A stretch of 64,000 bases of DNA, taken from positions 124,001 through 188,000 of the forward strand of contig NZ_CP155793.1 of assembly GCF_039729145.1 (NCBI RefSeq), given 5' to 3'. The position numbers and the translations under genes were made by a program. Position 1 is the stretch's first letter; every line of letters starts with the position of its first letter. Below are positions 24,724 through 32,817 of this stretch, one piece after another. The notes under the pieces are model-generated. The model saw only the letters and a program-made list of their open reading frames with translations, searched no databases and was not told the DNA's origin. The DNA comes from Microbacterium sp. SY138 (lineage in GTDB: Bacteria > Actinomycetota > Actinomycetes > Actinomycetales > Microbacteriaceae).

Positions 24724-25499
24724 TGAAGCGGGCGGCTCGGCTGAACGCGATCCTCGACCTCCTGGCCGCGAAGGGCGAGGTGACGGTCGAAGAGCTGGTC
24801 GAACGGTTCGAGGCCTCGTCGGCGACCACACGCCGAGACCTCGACACCCTCGCCGAGCAGCGCCTGCTCACCCGCACCCATGGCGGTGCGGTGGCGCAGA
24901 CCGTCGCCTATGAGCTGCCCATCCGCTACAAGAGCCACCTGCGCACGCACGAGAAGGCAAGCATCGCGCAGACCGCCGCCGGCCTGGTCGCCCCCGGCAT
25001 GGTCGTCGGACTCTCGGGCGGAACCACCACGACCGCCATCGCCGCAGCGCTCGCCGCGCGCGACGACCTCTCGGGCAACGGCGGCATCACGGTCGTCACC
25101 AACGCCGTGAACATCGCCGCCCAGCTCGCCACCCGCCCCGACATCAAGGTCGTCGTCACCGGCGGCGTCATCCACTCGCGCAGTTACGAACTGGTCGGTC
25201 CGTTCGTGGAGCAGCTGCTGCGCGGGGTGCGGCTCGACATCGCCTTCATCGGCGTGAACGGGATGGACGCCGTCGCCGGTGCGACCACGCAGGACGAGCG
25301 CGAAGCCGCGGTGAACCGGATGATGGCCGAGCGGGCCCGGCGTGCGGTCGTGGTGACCGACGGCAGCAAGCTCGGCGTGGAGGCGTTCTCGACGGTCGGC
25401 GGCGTCGACCTCTTCCCGACCGTCATCACGGACGCCGGAGCGGATCCCGAGGTGCTCGCCGCCCTCCGCGCGGCCGGATACGCGGTGCTGGTCGCCTGA
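24723..25499 (+). CDS. DeoR/GlpR-family transcriptional regulator
   Basis: A 258-residue regulator, normal length for DeoR. The N-terminal HTH is KRAARLNAILDLLAAKGEVTVEELVERFEASSATTRRDLDTLAEQRLLTRTHGGA (about residues 2-56, containing the TTRRDL recognition motif). The sensor domain has VGLSGGTTTTAIAAAL, NAVNIAAQLA and VVTDGSKLGVEAFSTVG, where a sugar phosphate is sensed. As last gene of the galactosamine-type operon it probably represses the operon in an AgaR-like way. The locus thus has two different repressors (this and the ROK protein at 16268). Confidence 0.92.
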   Translation: MKRAARLNAILDLLAAKGEVTVEELVERFEASSATTRRDLDTLAEQRLLTRTHGGAVAQTVAYELPIRYKSHLRTHEKASIAQTAAGLVAPGMVVGLSGGTTTTAIAAALAARDDLSGNGGITVVTNAVNIAAQLATRPDIKVVVTGGVIHSRSYELVGPFVEQLLRGVRLDIAFIGVNGMDAVAGATTQDEREAAVNRMMAERARRAVVVTDGSKLGVEAFSTVGGVDLFPTVITDAGADPEVLAALRAAGYAVLVA

Positions 25500-25514
25500 G
25501 CCCGGACGCTGTCG

Positions 25515-25585
25515 GACACCCCAAGGGCCCCGACGTCCCCAGATCGTCGAGGCCCTCTGAGGGTGTCGCGGCTGCATGCCGCGAC
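25515..25585. terminator. Compound terminator between DeoR and CHAT genes
   Basis: An imperfect long hairpin (25515-25535 with 25546-25567, GACACCCC pairing with the AGGGTGTC side) is followed by a perfect 8-bp stem GTCGCGGC/GCCGCGAC (25565-25585). It separates two convergent operons. The rest of the interval to 25752 shows nothing recognisable. Confidence 0.65.
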
Positions 25586-25752
25586 GCCCCCGAGCAGATG
25601 GTGTCCGTGTCGTACTCGCGCTCCCCAGTGCGCCTGATCCCCAGATCCGACTGCGCCTCCCTCGCGCCTCACCCTTCGAGGCCCTTCGCATGGCACCTTC
25701 CGAAGAACAGGAGCGTGCGGCATCGGTTCTGATACACCGAATGGAGGAAAAG

Positions 25753-28203
25753 TCAGAATCCGTTTCCGTGACACTGGAACGGCGCGTTCACGCCGGTGTC
25801 GATCGCGGCCTTCGCGAGCGCGACGGCCGGTGCGGCACCCGCGGAGAGACCGGTGTGCACAGCGCTGAGCAGATCGCCGGCCACATCATCGGGGACCGCG
25901 ACGGGGGCGGCGATCACGCAGTCGGCACCGGCGTGCAGCCACACCCGCGTCATGCCCAATGCCTCCTCGCCCCAGCGCACCGACGAGCGTCCGAGCTCAC
26001 AGGCCGAGAGGATCACCGTCGCCGGGACCCGCGGAATGAGATCGACGTCGTAGCCGAAGAGGATGCCGTCGGCGAGCTCGAATCCGGAGAACAGCGGGTT
26101 GTCCACCGCGTGCCTGCCGTGCGCGGCGATGTGCAGCACATCGGTGGCTGCGGCGAGTTCGGTGACCGCGGCGACCGTCGCCTCCCCGGTCAGCAGGGTC
26201 TGCGGTGCCACCCCGGCGCGTCGCCAGGCCGCCGCTGCCCGTTCGACCTCGTCACCGGCGCGAGCGACACGCGGACCGGCGGCGAATCCGACCGAGGCCG
26301 GCCGCGTGATCGTGCGGGAGGGGCCGGCCAGCAGGCGCGAGACGGATGTCGCGAGCGTGAACGGGGTGCCCGACATGCCGGAGAGTATCGCCCACGGAAC
26401 TCCACCGAGCGCTCCGGGTACCGTGATGGCCAGTCGTGCTGCGGACGGCGCGGCGAGCAGCAGCGGCGCGAGGAGCTCGGCGTCGAGGATCGCCAGGCGC
26501 GAGGCGAGCGCCCTTTCGGTGACCTCGCCCATCAGGCCGCCACGGGTCAGGGCGGCCATGTCGAGGTCGGCGCGGAGGCCGTCGAGCGCCGACTGCACCC
26601 GCGACCAGGACAGATCGACGACGGTCGCTCCGGTGGCGGTCACCACGACCGCATGCAGATCGGTGCCGGTGAACACGTATGACAGGACGGCAAGGTCGGG
26701 ATCGAGCAGCGCCATCGCCTCCGTGAGTCCGAGCCGTTCGCGCGTGCCGCCTGAGCCGGTCGCCGCCCACTGTCGTTCGCGCACCCGATCACGGAGGGCG
26801 CGCACCCTCGCATCCGTCGTCCAGTCGGCGCCGGCCAGCTCGGCACGGAGCATGCGCAGTTCCGCCAGATCGACCGCGAGGGATTCGTCGTGCGGGGGGC
26901 GCACGGGGGCGACCTGCTGGCTGAGGTGCCGCGCACGCTCCGACCACTCGAACAGGAGGGCGGGTTCGCGCCGTCGAGCGGCCGCGGCGAGTCCAGCGAA
27001 CATCAGGTCGCTGCCGTGCATCGCGACCGACGCCTGCAGGTCGAGAGCGCCGAACGACTGCTGCCAGGCGGTGAGCAGATCGAGGCCATCGGCGGCTGCC
27101 CGGAGGGCATCGCGGTCGCGACCGGCGGCTGCGGCGCGAGCGGCGCGCACCTCGTGTGCACGCAGGCGCAGGGGTGTCGGGGCCGCATCGTCCAGCCGCG
27201 GCAGCCGGCCGGAACCGTCACGCCGAGCGCTCAGGCGGAGCCCTGTCGCCTCGGTGCGGAAGCCGCCCTGGTCGAGCGCCTTCGCGGTGCGCGCGAAATC
27301 GTCGCCGTCGACGGGGCGGTGCGGCTTCGCCCGCTGCTGCGCCTCGAGGCGCACCGCTTCGGCACGCGCCGCCCACCCGTGATTCCCGAGTGCGGTGAAA
27401 CGTCGGGCGGCGGTGCGGGCCGCCCGCTCTGCGGCGGCGGGATCATGTCGCAGCAGCGAGCGGGCGAGGTGGAATTCCGCCTCGCCCCTGGCTTGCCGCA
27501 TCCGCTGCGCGCCGAACTGGGCGGCGACCTGTTCGAGCAGCGCTTCGGCCTCGGTCGTGAGGCCCGCGTCGCGCAGCACCTCCGCCCGATCGAGGTCGCT
27601 GATCGCCGCGGCGAGGTCGCTGATCGCGGCGAGCTTCGGACGGGAACGGGTCATCAGGGTGAGCGCGGTGACGAGGTCGCCCCCGAGCAGCGCCGCATAG
27701 CCGAGATTGTGCCGCGCCTCGGCCAGGGGCTCGTCATCGTCGTTCGCCTCGTACACGGCCACCGCGCGCCGCAGATCCTCGACGCAGGTCTCGAGCTCGC
27801 GCTGCTGCATCCGCACCACCGAACGGTTCATCAGACAGTTCGCGAGCTCGGTGGTCTCGTCTCCGATCGCCGTGAGCGTGTCGATGGCGCGGGTCAGTTC
27901 GACTTCCGCCTCGTCCAGCCGCCCGCCGTGCATGAGAAGTGTGCCGAGCTGGCCGCTGAGCACCGTGATCGTCTCCGCACGGAGGCCCGTTCGGCCGAGG
28001 GCCTCGCGGCACAGCTGCTCGGCGGCCGCGGGCTCTCCGGTCTGCGCGAGCACGTAGGCGACCGTGCCGTCGATGCGCGCGCGGAGGTCGGGGTCGTCGG
28101 TGCGGGTGGCTGCCGTGTCGAGCGCGCGTCGTGCCTGCGTGAATCGTCGGGCGTTCGCCGCTTCGACGCCGCGCCGGTGCAGCTCGATCGCGGACAGGGG
28201 CAT
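25753..28203 (-). CDS. TPR-CHAT caspase-like protease
   Basis: An 816-residue cytoplasmic protein. The N-terminal two-thirds is tetratricopeptide-like helical repeats (for example RRGVEAANARRFTQARRALDTA, HGGRLDEAEVELTRAIDTL, ARHNLGYAALLGGDLVTALTLM). The C-terminal third is a CHAT domain (caspase HetF-associated with TPRs). The catalytic dyad is visible: His at about 695 in HIAAHGRHAVDNPLFSGFEL and Cys at about 735 in VILSACELGRSSV. It is the last gene of a unit with an ECF sigma factor, a small beta-domain protein and a subtilisin-like protease, 143 bp after the protease gene. Peptidases of this fold cut specific proteins when triggered; TPR-CHAT in type III-E CRISPR (craspase) is the best-known example. 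No CRISPR genes occur here, so the trigger is unknown. Confidence 0.92.
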   Translation of the reverse strand: MPLSAIELHRRGVEAANARRFTQARRALDTAATRTDDPDLRARIDGTVAYVLAQTGEPAAAEQLCREALGRTGLRAETITVLSGQLGTLLMHGGRLDEAEVELTRAIDTLTAIGDETTELANCLMNRSVVRMQQRELETCVEDLRRAVAVYEANDDDEPLAEARHNLGYAALLGGDLVTALTLMTRSRPKLAAISDLAAAISDLDRAEVLRDAGLTTEAEALLEQVAAQFGAQRMRQARGEAEFHLARSLLRHDPAAAERAARTAARRFTALGNHGWAARAEAVRLEAQQRAKPHRPVDGDDFARTAKALDQGGFRTEATGLRLSARRDGSGRLPRLDDAAPTPLRLRAHEVRAARAAAAGRDRDALRAAADGLDLLTAWQQSFGALDLQASVAMHGSDLMFAGLAAAARRREPALLFEWSERARHLSQQVAPVRPPHDESLAVDLAELRMLRAELAGADWTTDARVRALRDRVRERQWAATGSGGTRERLGLTEAMALLDPDLAVLSYVFTGTDLHAVVVTATGATVVDLSWSRVQSALDGLRADLDMAALTRGGLMGEVTERALASRLAILDAELLAPLLLAAPSAARLAITVPGALGGVPWAILSGMSGTPFTLATSVSRLLAGPSRTITRPASVGFAAGPRVARAGDEVERAAAAWRRAGVAPQTLLTGEATVAAVTELAAATDVLHIAAHGRHAVDNPLFSGFELADGILFGYDVDLIPRVPATVILSACELGRSSVRWGEEALGMTRVWLHAGADCVIAAPVAVPDDVAGDLLSAVHTGLSAGAAPAVALAKAAIDTGVNAPFQCHGNGF

Positions 28204-28346
28204 CCCTCCAGAATGCCGTGCGTCGGGTCTGCAAGGGAAGAGCCCGGATTCCGCGGAACACCCCGCGCACCAGGACGGGCCGCCCGCATCGGTACGGACG
28301 GCTCGTCCCGGGGGTACATCAGGCCGGGTGCATCAGGCGCGATCGA

Positions 28347-29918
28347 TCAGGCGGAGTCCACGGGATCCGGAAGCGACTTCAGCACCGCGGCGACGGCTTT
28401 CGCCGCGGCTCCGGGGCTGACACCGCCGACCGGCACGGTGCCGAGCTGCGCGGCGACGCGCGCGGCCACGTACGGGGCGGAGAAGGAGGTGCCGCTCCAG
28501 ATCGCGAATCCGCCGCGATAGTCGTCGGGGTCGATCGTCTCGCGGCGGAGACCGTCGACGTCGGCCCTCGTCACCGCCTGGGTGCCGCCCACGAACGCGG
28601 GTGACGTGCTCACCACGGCCGCGCCCGGTGCATAGACCCGGACCCAGGGGCCGATGTTCGAGAAGAGGGCGACCGACTGCGCCGACGGGTTGAGAGCTCC
28701 GACCGAGACGAGCGGCGCGTCCTTGTCGGGGCGGATGCCATTGTCGGCACCAGGCCAGGGCCAGAGCGACGCGGGGAAGGAAGGGCGGTCGATCGCGTCG
28801 TTCCCGGCCGAACACACCACCACGCATCCGAGCTCGCGCGCCTTGGCGAGCAGCTGGTACAGCGTGAGGCTGAAGAGTCCGTCGGTCGGTGTCTCGTGGT
28901 AGTAGCTGAGCGACAGGTTCAGCACATCGATCGGGAAGCCCGTGTTCGGATCCTCCCGGTGGCGGGCGAGCAGCGTCACGACCTGGGCGACGGTCTCGAG
29001 CAGGGTGCTCTCGTCGACCACTCCGAGGGCTCCGGCCACCCGGATGGAGAGGATATCGGCATCCGGGGCCGCCTGTCGGACGAGCCCGGCGATGAATGTG
29101 CCGTGCCCGGCGACCGCGTCGATCTCGCCGTCGAGCTGCCCGTACAGGTCGGGGTAGCGCTCCGGGTCGGCGTCGTCGGTCAGCCCCACCGGCACGCCGT
29201 CGAGGTCGACCGTGCGGGTGACGATGTCGGCGGGCAGCCAGGCGTGTTCGCCGCAGCCGGTGTCGAGCACCGCGACGACGGGCCGCCGTCCGCGCTTCGG
29301 TGCGGGCCCGCGCACCGGAGCGGGGCCCAACCAGGTGACGGGCTGTCGCGCGCCGCGTCCGGGCTCGAGGTAGTCGTCGCTGCCGCCCGCGCCCCCTCCG
29401 GCGCCGCGCACCGGGTTGGTGCGCGTGAACGGGTTGGTGCGGGTGAACGGGTTCGTCCGGGTGAACGGATTGAGCCCGACCGGGTCGATGGACAGCACGT
29501 GGTCGAGGCTCGTGCGCGGCATCGTGGAGCGGGACATGCGGCGGGCGCGCTGGAGCACGCGCCAGGCGTCGGGTGCGACGGGCGATTCGCCGCGGACCGG
29601 TTCGTCGGGGGTGCGCAGCCGTGCGCGCAGGAAGCCGGGGACTCCCGGAACCAGCTCGCCGTCGAGTGCCGAGCGGGTGCCGTCCTCGATCTCGAGCTGC
29701 CATCCGAAGGTGTCGGCTGCATCACGCAGGGTGCGCACCTCGCGGTCGTAGGCCTCTTCGTCGCCGAGGGCGCGGGTGATCAGCAGCCGCTCCGGCAGGT
29801 ACGCCGTCGGAAACGCGCGGATGCCGTCCACCGGTTCCGTGCTCGGGTCGAGTGCCGTGCCCCGGCGGATCGATCCCTCCGCGCGGTCCTGCCAGGTCCA
29901 TCCCTTGGGCTGATCCAT
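28347..29918 (-). CDS. Subtilisin-like serine protease (S8), apparently cytoplasmic
   Basis: A 523-residue S8 peptidase with the whole catalytic set: Asp219 in VVAVLDTGCGEH, His272 in GHGTFIAGL, oxyanion Asn373 in CSAGNDAID and Ser478 in GTSFSAPYVAARVAAQLG. There is no signal peptide or cell-wall anchor, so it should act in the cytosol, unlike most subtilases. The first about 210 residues form an unusual N-terminal region: a helical part, then three copies of NPFTRT (residues 150-167) and a Gly-rich linker. This could be a prodomain or a substrate-recognition part. Encoded between the sigma/partner pair and the TPR-CHAT gene. ATG 29918 follows AGAGGA. Confidence 0.93.
   Translation of the reverse strand: MDQPKGWTWQDRAEGSIRRGTALDPSTEPVDGIRAFPTAYLPERLLITRALGDEEAYDREVRTLRDAADTFGWQLEIEDGTRSALDGELVPGVPGFLRARLRTPDEPVRGESPVAPDAWRVLQRARRMSRSTMPRTSLDHVLSIDPVGLNPFTRTNPFTRTNPFTRTNPVRGAGGGAGGSDDYLEPGRGARQPVTWLGPAPVRGPAPKRGRRPVVAVLDTGCGEHAWLPADIVTRTVDLDGVPVGLTDDADPERYPDLYGQLDGEIDAVAGHGTFIAGLVRQAAPDADILSIRVAGALGVVDESTLLETVAQVVTLLARHREDPNTGFPIDVLNLSLSYYHETPTDGLFSLTLYQLLAKARELGCVVVCSAGNDAIDRPSFPASLWPWPGADNGIRPDKDAPLVSVGALNPSAQSVALFSNIGPWVRVYAPGAAVVSTSPAFVGGTQAVTRADVDGLRRETIDPDDYRGGFAIWSGTSFSAPYVAARVAAQLGTVPVGGVSPGAAAKAVAAVLKSLPDPVDSA
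29413..29473 (-). repeat. 18-bp tandem repeat encoding NPFTRT units
   Basis: Three near-identical 18-bp units plus a partial fourth inside the S8 protease gene encode NPFTRT-NPFTRT-NPFTRT-NP. They sit in the linker before the catalytic domain. Approximate boundaries. Confidence 0.8.
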
Positions 29919-29975
29919 GCGTCATCCTCTCCGTGCGGGTCGCCCCGCGTCCTCATCGACGGGCGGTGCCCGCGA

Positions 29976-30431
29976 TCACAGCTCGAACTGCGGGGTCGCG
30001 AGGGTGCGCGTCTCGTCCCCGATCACGGTCGTCAGGCTCACGCGTGTGAGGCCGGGAGGCACATCGTCGAACACGAAGCGTCCTGTCTCCTCCGGCGAGA
30101 CCGACCGTGTCTTCTCGCCCTGCGTCAGCACGATCTCCGCGGCAGCGGTGTCGACCCAGCCGTCGACGCGGCGGTGACCGGACGCGGTGGTCGTCACGTG
30201 CAGCAGGATGCTCGTGGAGCCGTCGCTGAACTGCAGGGTGAGCGCATCCGCTTCGCCCCGCACCGCGCCGAACTGTCCCTCCACGAGGGTCAGAAGCGCG
30301 TACTCGCGGTTCAGGCCGTCGGCGGCGACCGCGGCGACCATGCGATCGATCAGGCCGGCGGGCATCGGATCGACCTCGCTCCACAGGGAGCGGAGCCGGG
30401 CGAACATCTGGGCATCCTCATGCTCGGTCAT
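29976..30431 (-). CDS. Small protein with C-terminal beta-sandwich, sigma-factor partner candidate
   Basis: A 151-residue soluble protein that I do not recognise as a named family. Residues 1-45 are helical (FARLRSLWSEVDPMPAGLIDRMVAAVAAD), residues 50-95 look beta-rich, and the end (DGWVDTAAAEIVLTQGEKTR, GRFVFDDVPPGLTRVSLTT) resembles the carboxypeptidase-regulatory-like beta-sandwich. The ATG at 30431 overlaps the sigma factor stop by 4 bp (ATGA), the usual place for an anti-sigma factor or a regulated partner. No membrane segment. It could be the substrate cleaved by one of the two downstream proteases, but this is inference from position. Confidence 0.7.
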   Translation of the reverse strand: MTEHEDAQMFARLRSLWSEVDPMPAGLIDRMVAAVAADGLNREYALLTLVEGQFGAVRGEADALTLQFSDGSTSILLHVTTTASGHRRVDGWVDTAAAEIVLTQGEKTRSVSPEETGRFVFDDVPPGLTRVSLTTVIGDETRTLATPQFEL

Positions 30432-31063
30432 GCGAGTCCCCCTGTCTGCGCTGTCGGCGGCGCGTCCAGCAGGGCGCGCAGCTTGGCGAGGCACCGATTG
30501 CGTGTGGGGCCGATGCTTCCGATGGGCATGGCGAGGTCGCTGGCGATGCGTGCATAGTCGGGGCGATCCTCGAAAGCGATCACACGCAGCAGCTTCTGGC
30601 AGCGTTCGTTGAGGCGGCGCACGGCCGACCACAGGCGACGGTTCTCGTCGCCGAGCGCCGCGTGCTCCTCAGCCGAGGCCTGCTCGGGAAGAAGCGTGTC
30701 GAGGTCGTCTGCTTCGGCCGTGTCGACCTTGCCATGCGCCTTCGCGACCTTCCAGGCCTCGCGGCGCGCGGTGGTCGTGAGCCAGGCAGACACGGCGCGA
30801 GGATCGCTGATCGACCCGTGACCGCGGACGAGCTGCAGCCACGTGGTCTGCACGACGTCTTCGGCGAGCGTGCGTTCGAGCCCGTACGCGCGCACGACGT
30901 GCCAGAGCACGGGCGTCATCAGCCGTACGAGCTCGTCCATCGCGCGGCCGTCGCTCTCGCGCCATGCACCGAACAGATCCGCGGCGCGCTCCCAGCGTGC
31001 GCGCCCGTCGTCCGAGGCAGGATCGTGAGCGGTGCCGGGTGCACCGTCGATCATGAAGCCCAT
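30428..31063 (-). CDS. ECF-type RNA polymerase sigma factor
   Basis: A 211-residue sigma-70 family protein. Region 2 covers about residues 43-105 (LVRLMTPVLWHVVRAYGLERTLAEDVVQTTWLQLVRGHGSI with the DVVQTTW core, then AVSAWLTTTARREAW). Region 4 is near the C-terminus (LNERCQKLLRVIAFEDRPDYARIASDLAMPIGSIGPTRNRCLAKLRALL), with the HTH reading SIGPTRNRCLAKL. The start ATG at 31063 is chosen because AGGTG lies 8 nt upstream; longer frames add a spurious hydrophobic segment. First gene of the unit with partner protein, S8 protease and TPR-CHAT protease. Confidence 0.9.
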   Translation of the reverse strand: MGFMIDGAPGTAHDPASDDGRARWERAADLFGAWRESDGRAMDELVRLMTPVLWHVVRAYGLERTLAEDVVQTTWLQLVRGHGSISDPRAVSAWLTTTARREAWKVAKAHGKVDTAEADDLDTLLPEQASAEEHAALGDENRRLWSAVRRLNERCQKLLRVIAFEDRPDYARIASDLAMPIGSIGPTRNRCLAKLRALLDAPPTAQTGGLA

Positions 31064-31165
31064 TGTGATCACACCTACCAGGAGCGCGGCAAGGGCTTTC
31101 TGATACATGTCTGCATCCAAGAATCCCGCGGCTCCCCGGTGGGTCGCGCGCGTAGGTGACGCCGA

Positions 31166-31171
31166 TAGCGT
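31166..31171 (+). promoter_or_regulatory. Leaderless -10 of the SCO4848-type gene
   Basis: TAGCGT ends exactly 6 nt before the GTG at 31178, predicting a transcript that starts at the start codon. Confidence 0.45.
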
Positions 31172-31177
31172 GGAGGG

Positions 31178-31396
31178 GTGATCCCCCTCGCCGTCGTGCT
31201 CTTCCTCAATGCCGTCTTCAACGCTCTCGTCTGGCCGCAGTTCTACAAGCGCGTCGCCAAGGATCCGCGGGCGCGGGATGAGAACGGCAGGGCCACCGCG
31301 TTCCTCAAGGTGCACGCGGTGCTCATCGGGATCGCGCTCGTGCTCGCCCTGGTCTCCCTGCTCGCCGGTATCGCGGCGCTGACCGGCGTTCTCTAG
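31178..31396 (+). CDS. SCO4848-family small membrane protein
   Basis: A 72-residue protein with two hydrophobic segments, IPLAVVLFLNAVFNALVW at the N-terminus and HAVLIGIALVLALVSLLAGIAALTG at the C-terminus, around a conserved polar loop FYKRVAKDPRARDENGRATAFLK. This matches the conserved actinobacterial SCO4848-type family, of unknown function. GTG start with a -10 6 nt upstream. Convergent with the MFS gene, 33 bp between stops. Confidence 0.8.
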   Translation: MIPLAVVLFLNAVFNALVWPQFYKRVAKDPRARDENGRATAFLKVHAVLIGIALVLALVSLLAGIAALTGVL

Positions 31397-31429
31397 GCCG
31401 GAAGAGTCGGGCCTCGCCGCCGCGCGGCG

Positions 31430-32743
31430 TCAAACCCTCTCGTACTGTTTCGCGTGCGTGGCCCAGCCTGACTCGACCGGGAGCGCCCGCAGCGCACGGT
31501 TGCTCACGGCGAGCACGACCGAGATCAGGCACAGTGCGGCGCAGATCAGGATGGTCCACTCCCTCCCGATCCACGCGAGCCCGAAGCCCGCGATGAGCGG
31601 TGCGAGCGGCATCGCACCCATGCCGAGGACTCCGGCGGCGCTGTTGGCACGACCGAGCAGATGGCTCGGGGTGGCGACCATGAAGTAGCCCATCATCCCG
31701 GCGTTGAGCGCGGGGATCAGGAGAACCGAGGCGCCGAGTACCACCGCGATGGCCCAGGGATCGGTCACCATCGAGAGGGCGATCGCGCCGATCGAGACGA
31801 CCGTGAGTCCGGCGATGGTCAGGACGCCGGCCTTGATCCTCGGCACGAGCAGCGGTGCACAGACCGCGCCCACGAGCATCACGGCTCCGATCGACGCGCT
31901 CAGGGTGCCGATCAGCAGCGCGGAGTAGCCGTCCTGCTGGAGGGCGTAGATGATGGTCGTGATCGTGGCGTTGAAGCCGAGGTTGATGACGGTCGTGATG
32001 AGCAGCACTCCGCCGAGGTCGGGGCGGGAGAGCAGCCAGCCGAATCCCTCGCGCAGTTCCGCCCAGGCGTTCGGCTTCACGGCCACACCGGGCTCGACGA
32101 CGGTACTCGGCTCGGCGACGTCATCCGCACCCGTGTCGATCATCCCAGCACGGCGCACCTGACGCCCCAGCATCCACGCGGTCAGGGCCGCGATCGCGTG
32201 ACACAGCGTCATGACCACGCCGACGAGCCATCCGCCCACGCCCAGCAGCAGGCCGCCGAGCGGACCGCCTGCGAGCTGGAGAGCGGCATCGCGTCCCTGG
32301 TTCGCGGCTTGGGCACGGCCCATCGCGTCGTCGGGCACGATCTCCTTGATCGCACTCTCGCCCGCGACGTCGAAGAGTCCACTGCGCGCGGCGAGCAGCA
32401 CGTCGATCACCAGCAGCGACCCGAACGTCATCGCATCGCCGAGGGCGAGAAGGGTGAAGCCGCCCGCGAGCACGATGCCGATGAGGGAGCCGAGGAGCAT
32501 CAACGCGATGCGGCGGTGGCGGTCGGCCAGCACGCCGCCGGCCAGGGTCATGAGGAGTCGGGCGACCATGCCGGCACCGCCGATGATGCCGGCCTGGGCG
32601 GGATCGTTCGTCACGATCAGTGCGAGCAGGGGGATGGCGAAGCCGAACAGCGAGGCCGCGAGGCCCTTGCTCGTGTCGCTCACCAGCCAGGTGAGGTATC
32701 GGGTGTTGCGCCACAGGCGGTGGGGCGCGGTGACGGTGGTCAT
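31430..32743 (-). CDS. MFS drug-efflux-type transporter (12 TM)
   Basis: A 437-residue major facilitator protein. It starts with LWRNTRYLTWLVSDTSKGLAASLFGFAIPLLALIV and has the motif-A-type loop GGVLADRHRRIALMLLGS between helices 2 and 3, plus ESAIKEIVPDDAMGRAQAANQGRDAALQLAGGPLGGLLLGVGG, typical of the DHA3-like exporters (MacAB-like/enterobactin exporter group). It probably exports a toxic compound. ATG at 32743 is divergent from an ArsR-type regulator and has a -10 6 nt upstream, so it is likely leaderless and repressed through the iterated operator at 32757-32793. Confidence 0.9.
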   Translation of the reverse strand: MTTVTAPHRLWRNTRYLTWLVSDTSKGLAASLFGFAIPLLALIVTNDPAQAGIIGGAGMVARLLMTLAGGVLADRHRRIALMLLGSLIGIVLAGGFTLLALGDAMTFGSLLVIDVLLAARSGLFDVAGESAIKEIVPDDAMGRAQAANQGRDAALQLAGGPLGGLLLGVGGWLVGVVMTLCHAIAALTAWMLGRQVRRAGMIDTGADDVAEPSTVVEPGVAVKPNAWAELREGFGWLLSRPDLGGVLLITTVINLGFNATITTIIYALQQDGYSALLIGTLSASIGAVMLVGAVCAPLLVPRIKAGVLTIAGLTVVSIGAIALSMVTDPWAIAVVLGASVLLIPALNAGMMGYFMVATPSHLLGRANSAAGVLGMGAMPLAPLIAGFGLAWIGREWTILICAALCLISVVLAVSNRALRALPVESGWATHAKQYERV

Positions 32744-32749
32744 GTCTTG

Positions 32750-32811
32750 AGAATAGATGCGCAAGAACTATTGCGCAACTCTTATTGCGCAATTCTGGGT
32801 GCGGGTAGGAT
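32750..32811. promoter_or_regulatory. Divergent leaderless promoters with three 14-bp-spaced TTGCGCAA operators
   Basis: Copies of (T)TGCGCAA begin at 32757 (imperfect, ATGCGCAA), 32771 and 32785, each 14 bp apart; the last is the palindrome ATTGCGCAAT. On the minus strand TTGCGC (32778-32773), 17 bp and TATTCT (32755-32750) end 6 nt before the MFS ATG. On the plus strand TAGGAT (32806-32811) ends 6 nt before the regulator's ATG. The -35 boxes therefore lie inside the operator units. Confidence 0.7.
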
Positions 32812-32817
32812 CGGCAC

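Noticed and set aside
20973..24831. Two long minus-strand frames over the SIS, ROK, PfkB and aldolase genes
   Set aside because: The plus strand has full catalytic motifs and 4-bp overlaps; the antisense frames have no motif.
25753..31063. Type III-E CRISPR (craspase) locus
   Set aside because: TPR-CHAT and a sigma factor are present, but there is no repeat array, no Cas7-like fusion and no other Cas gene; the similarity is only at the level of protein architecture.
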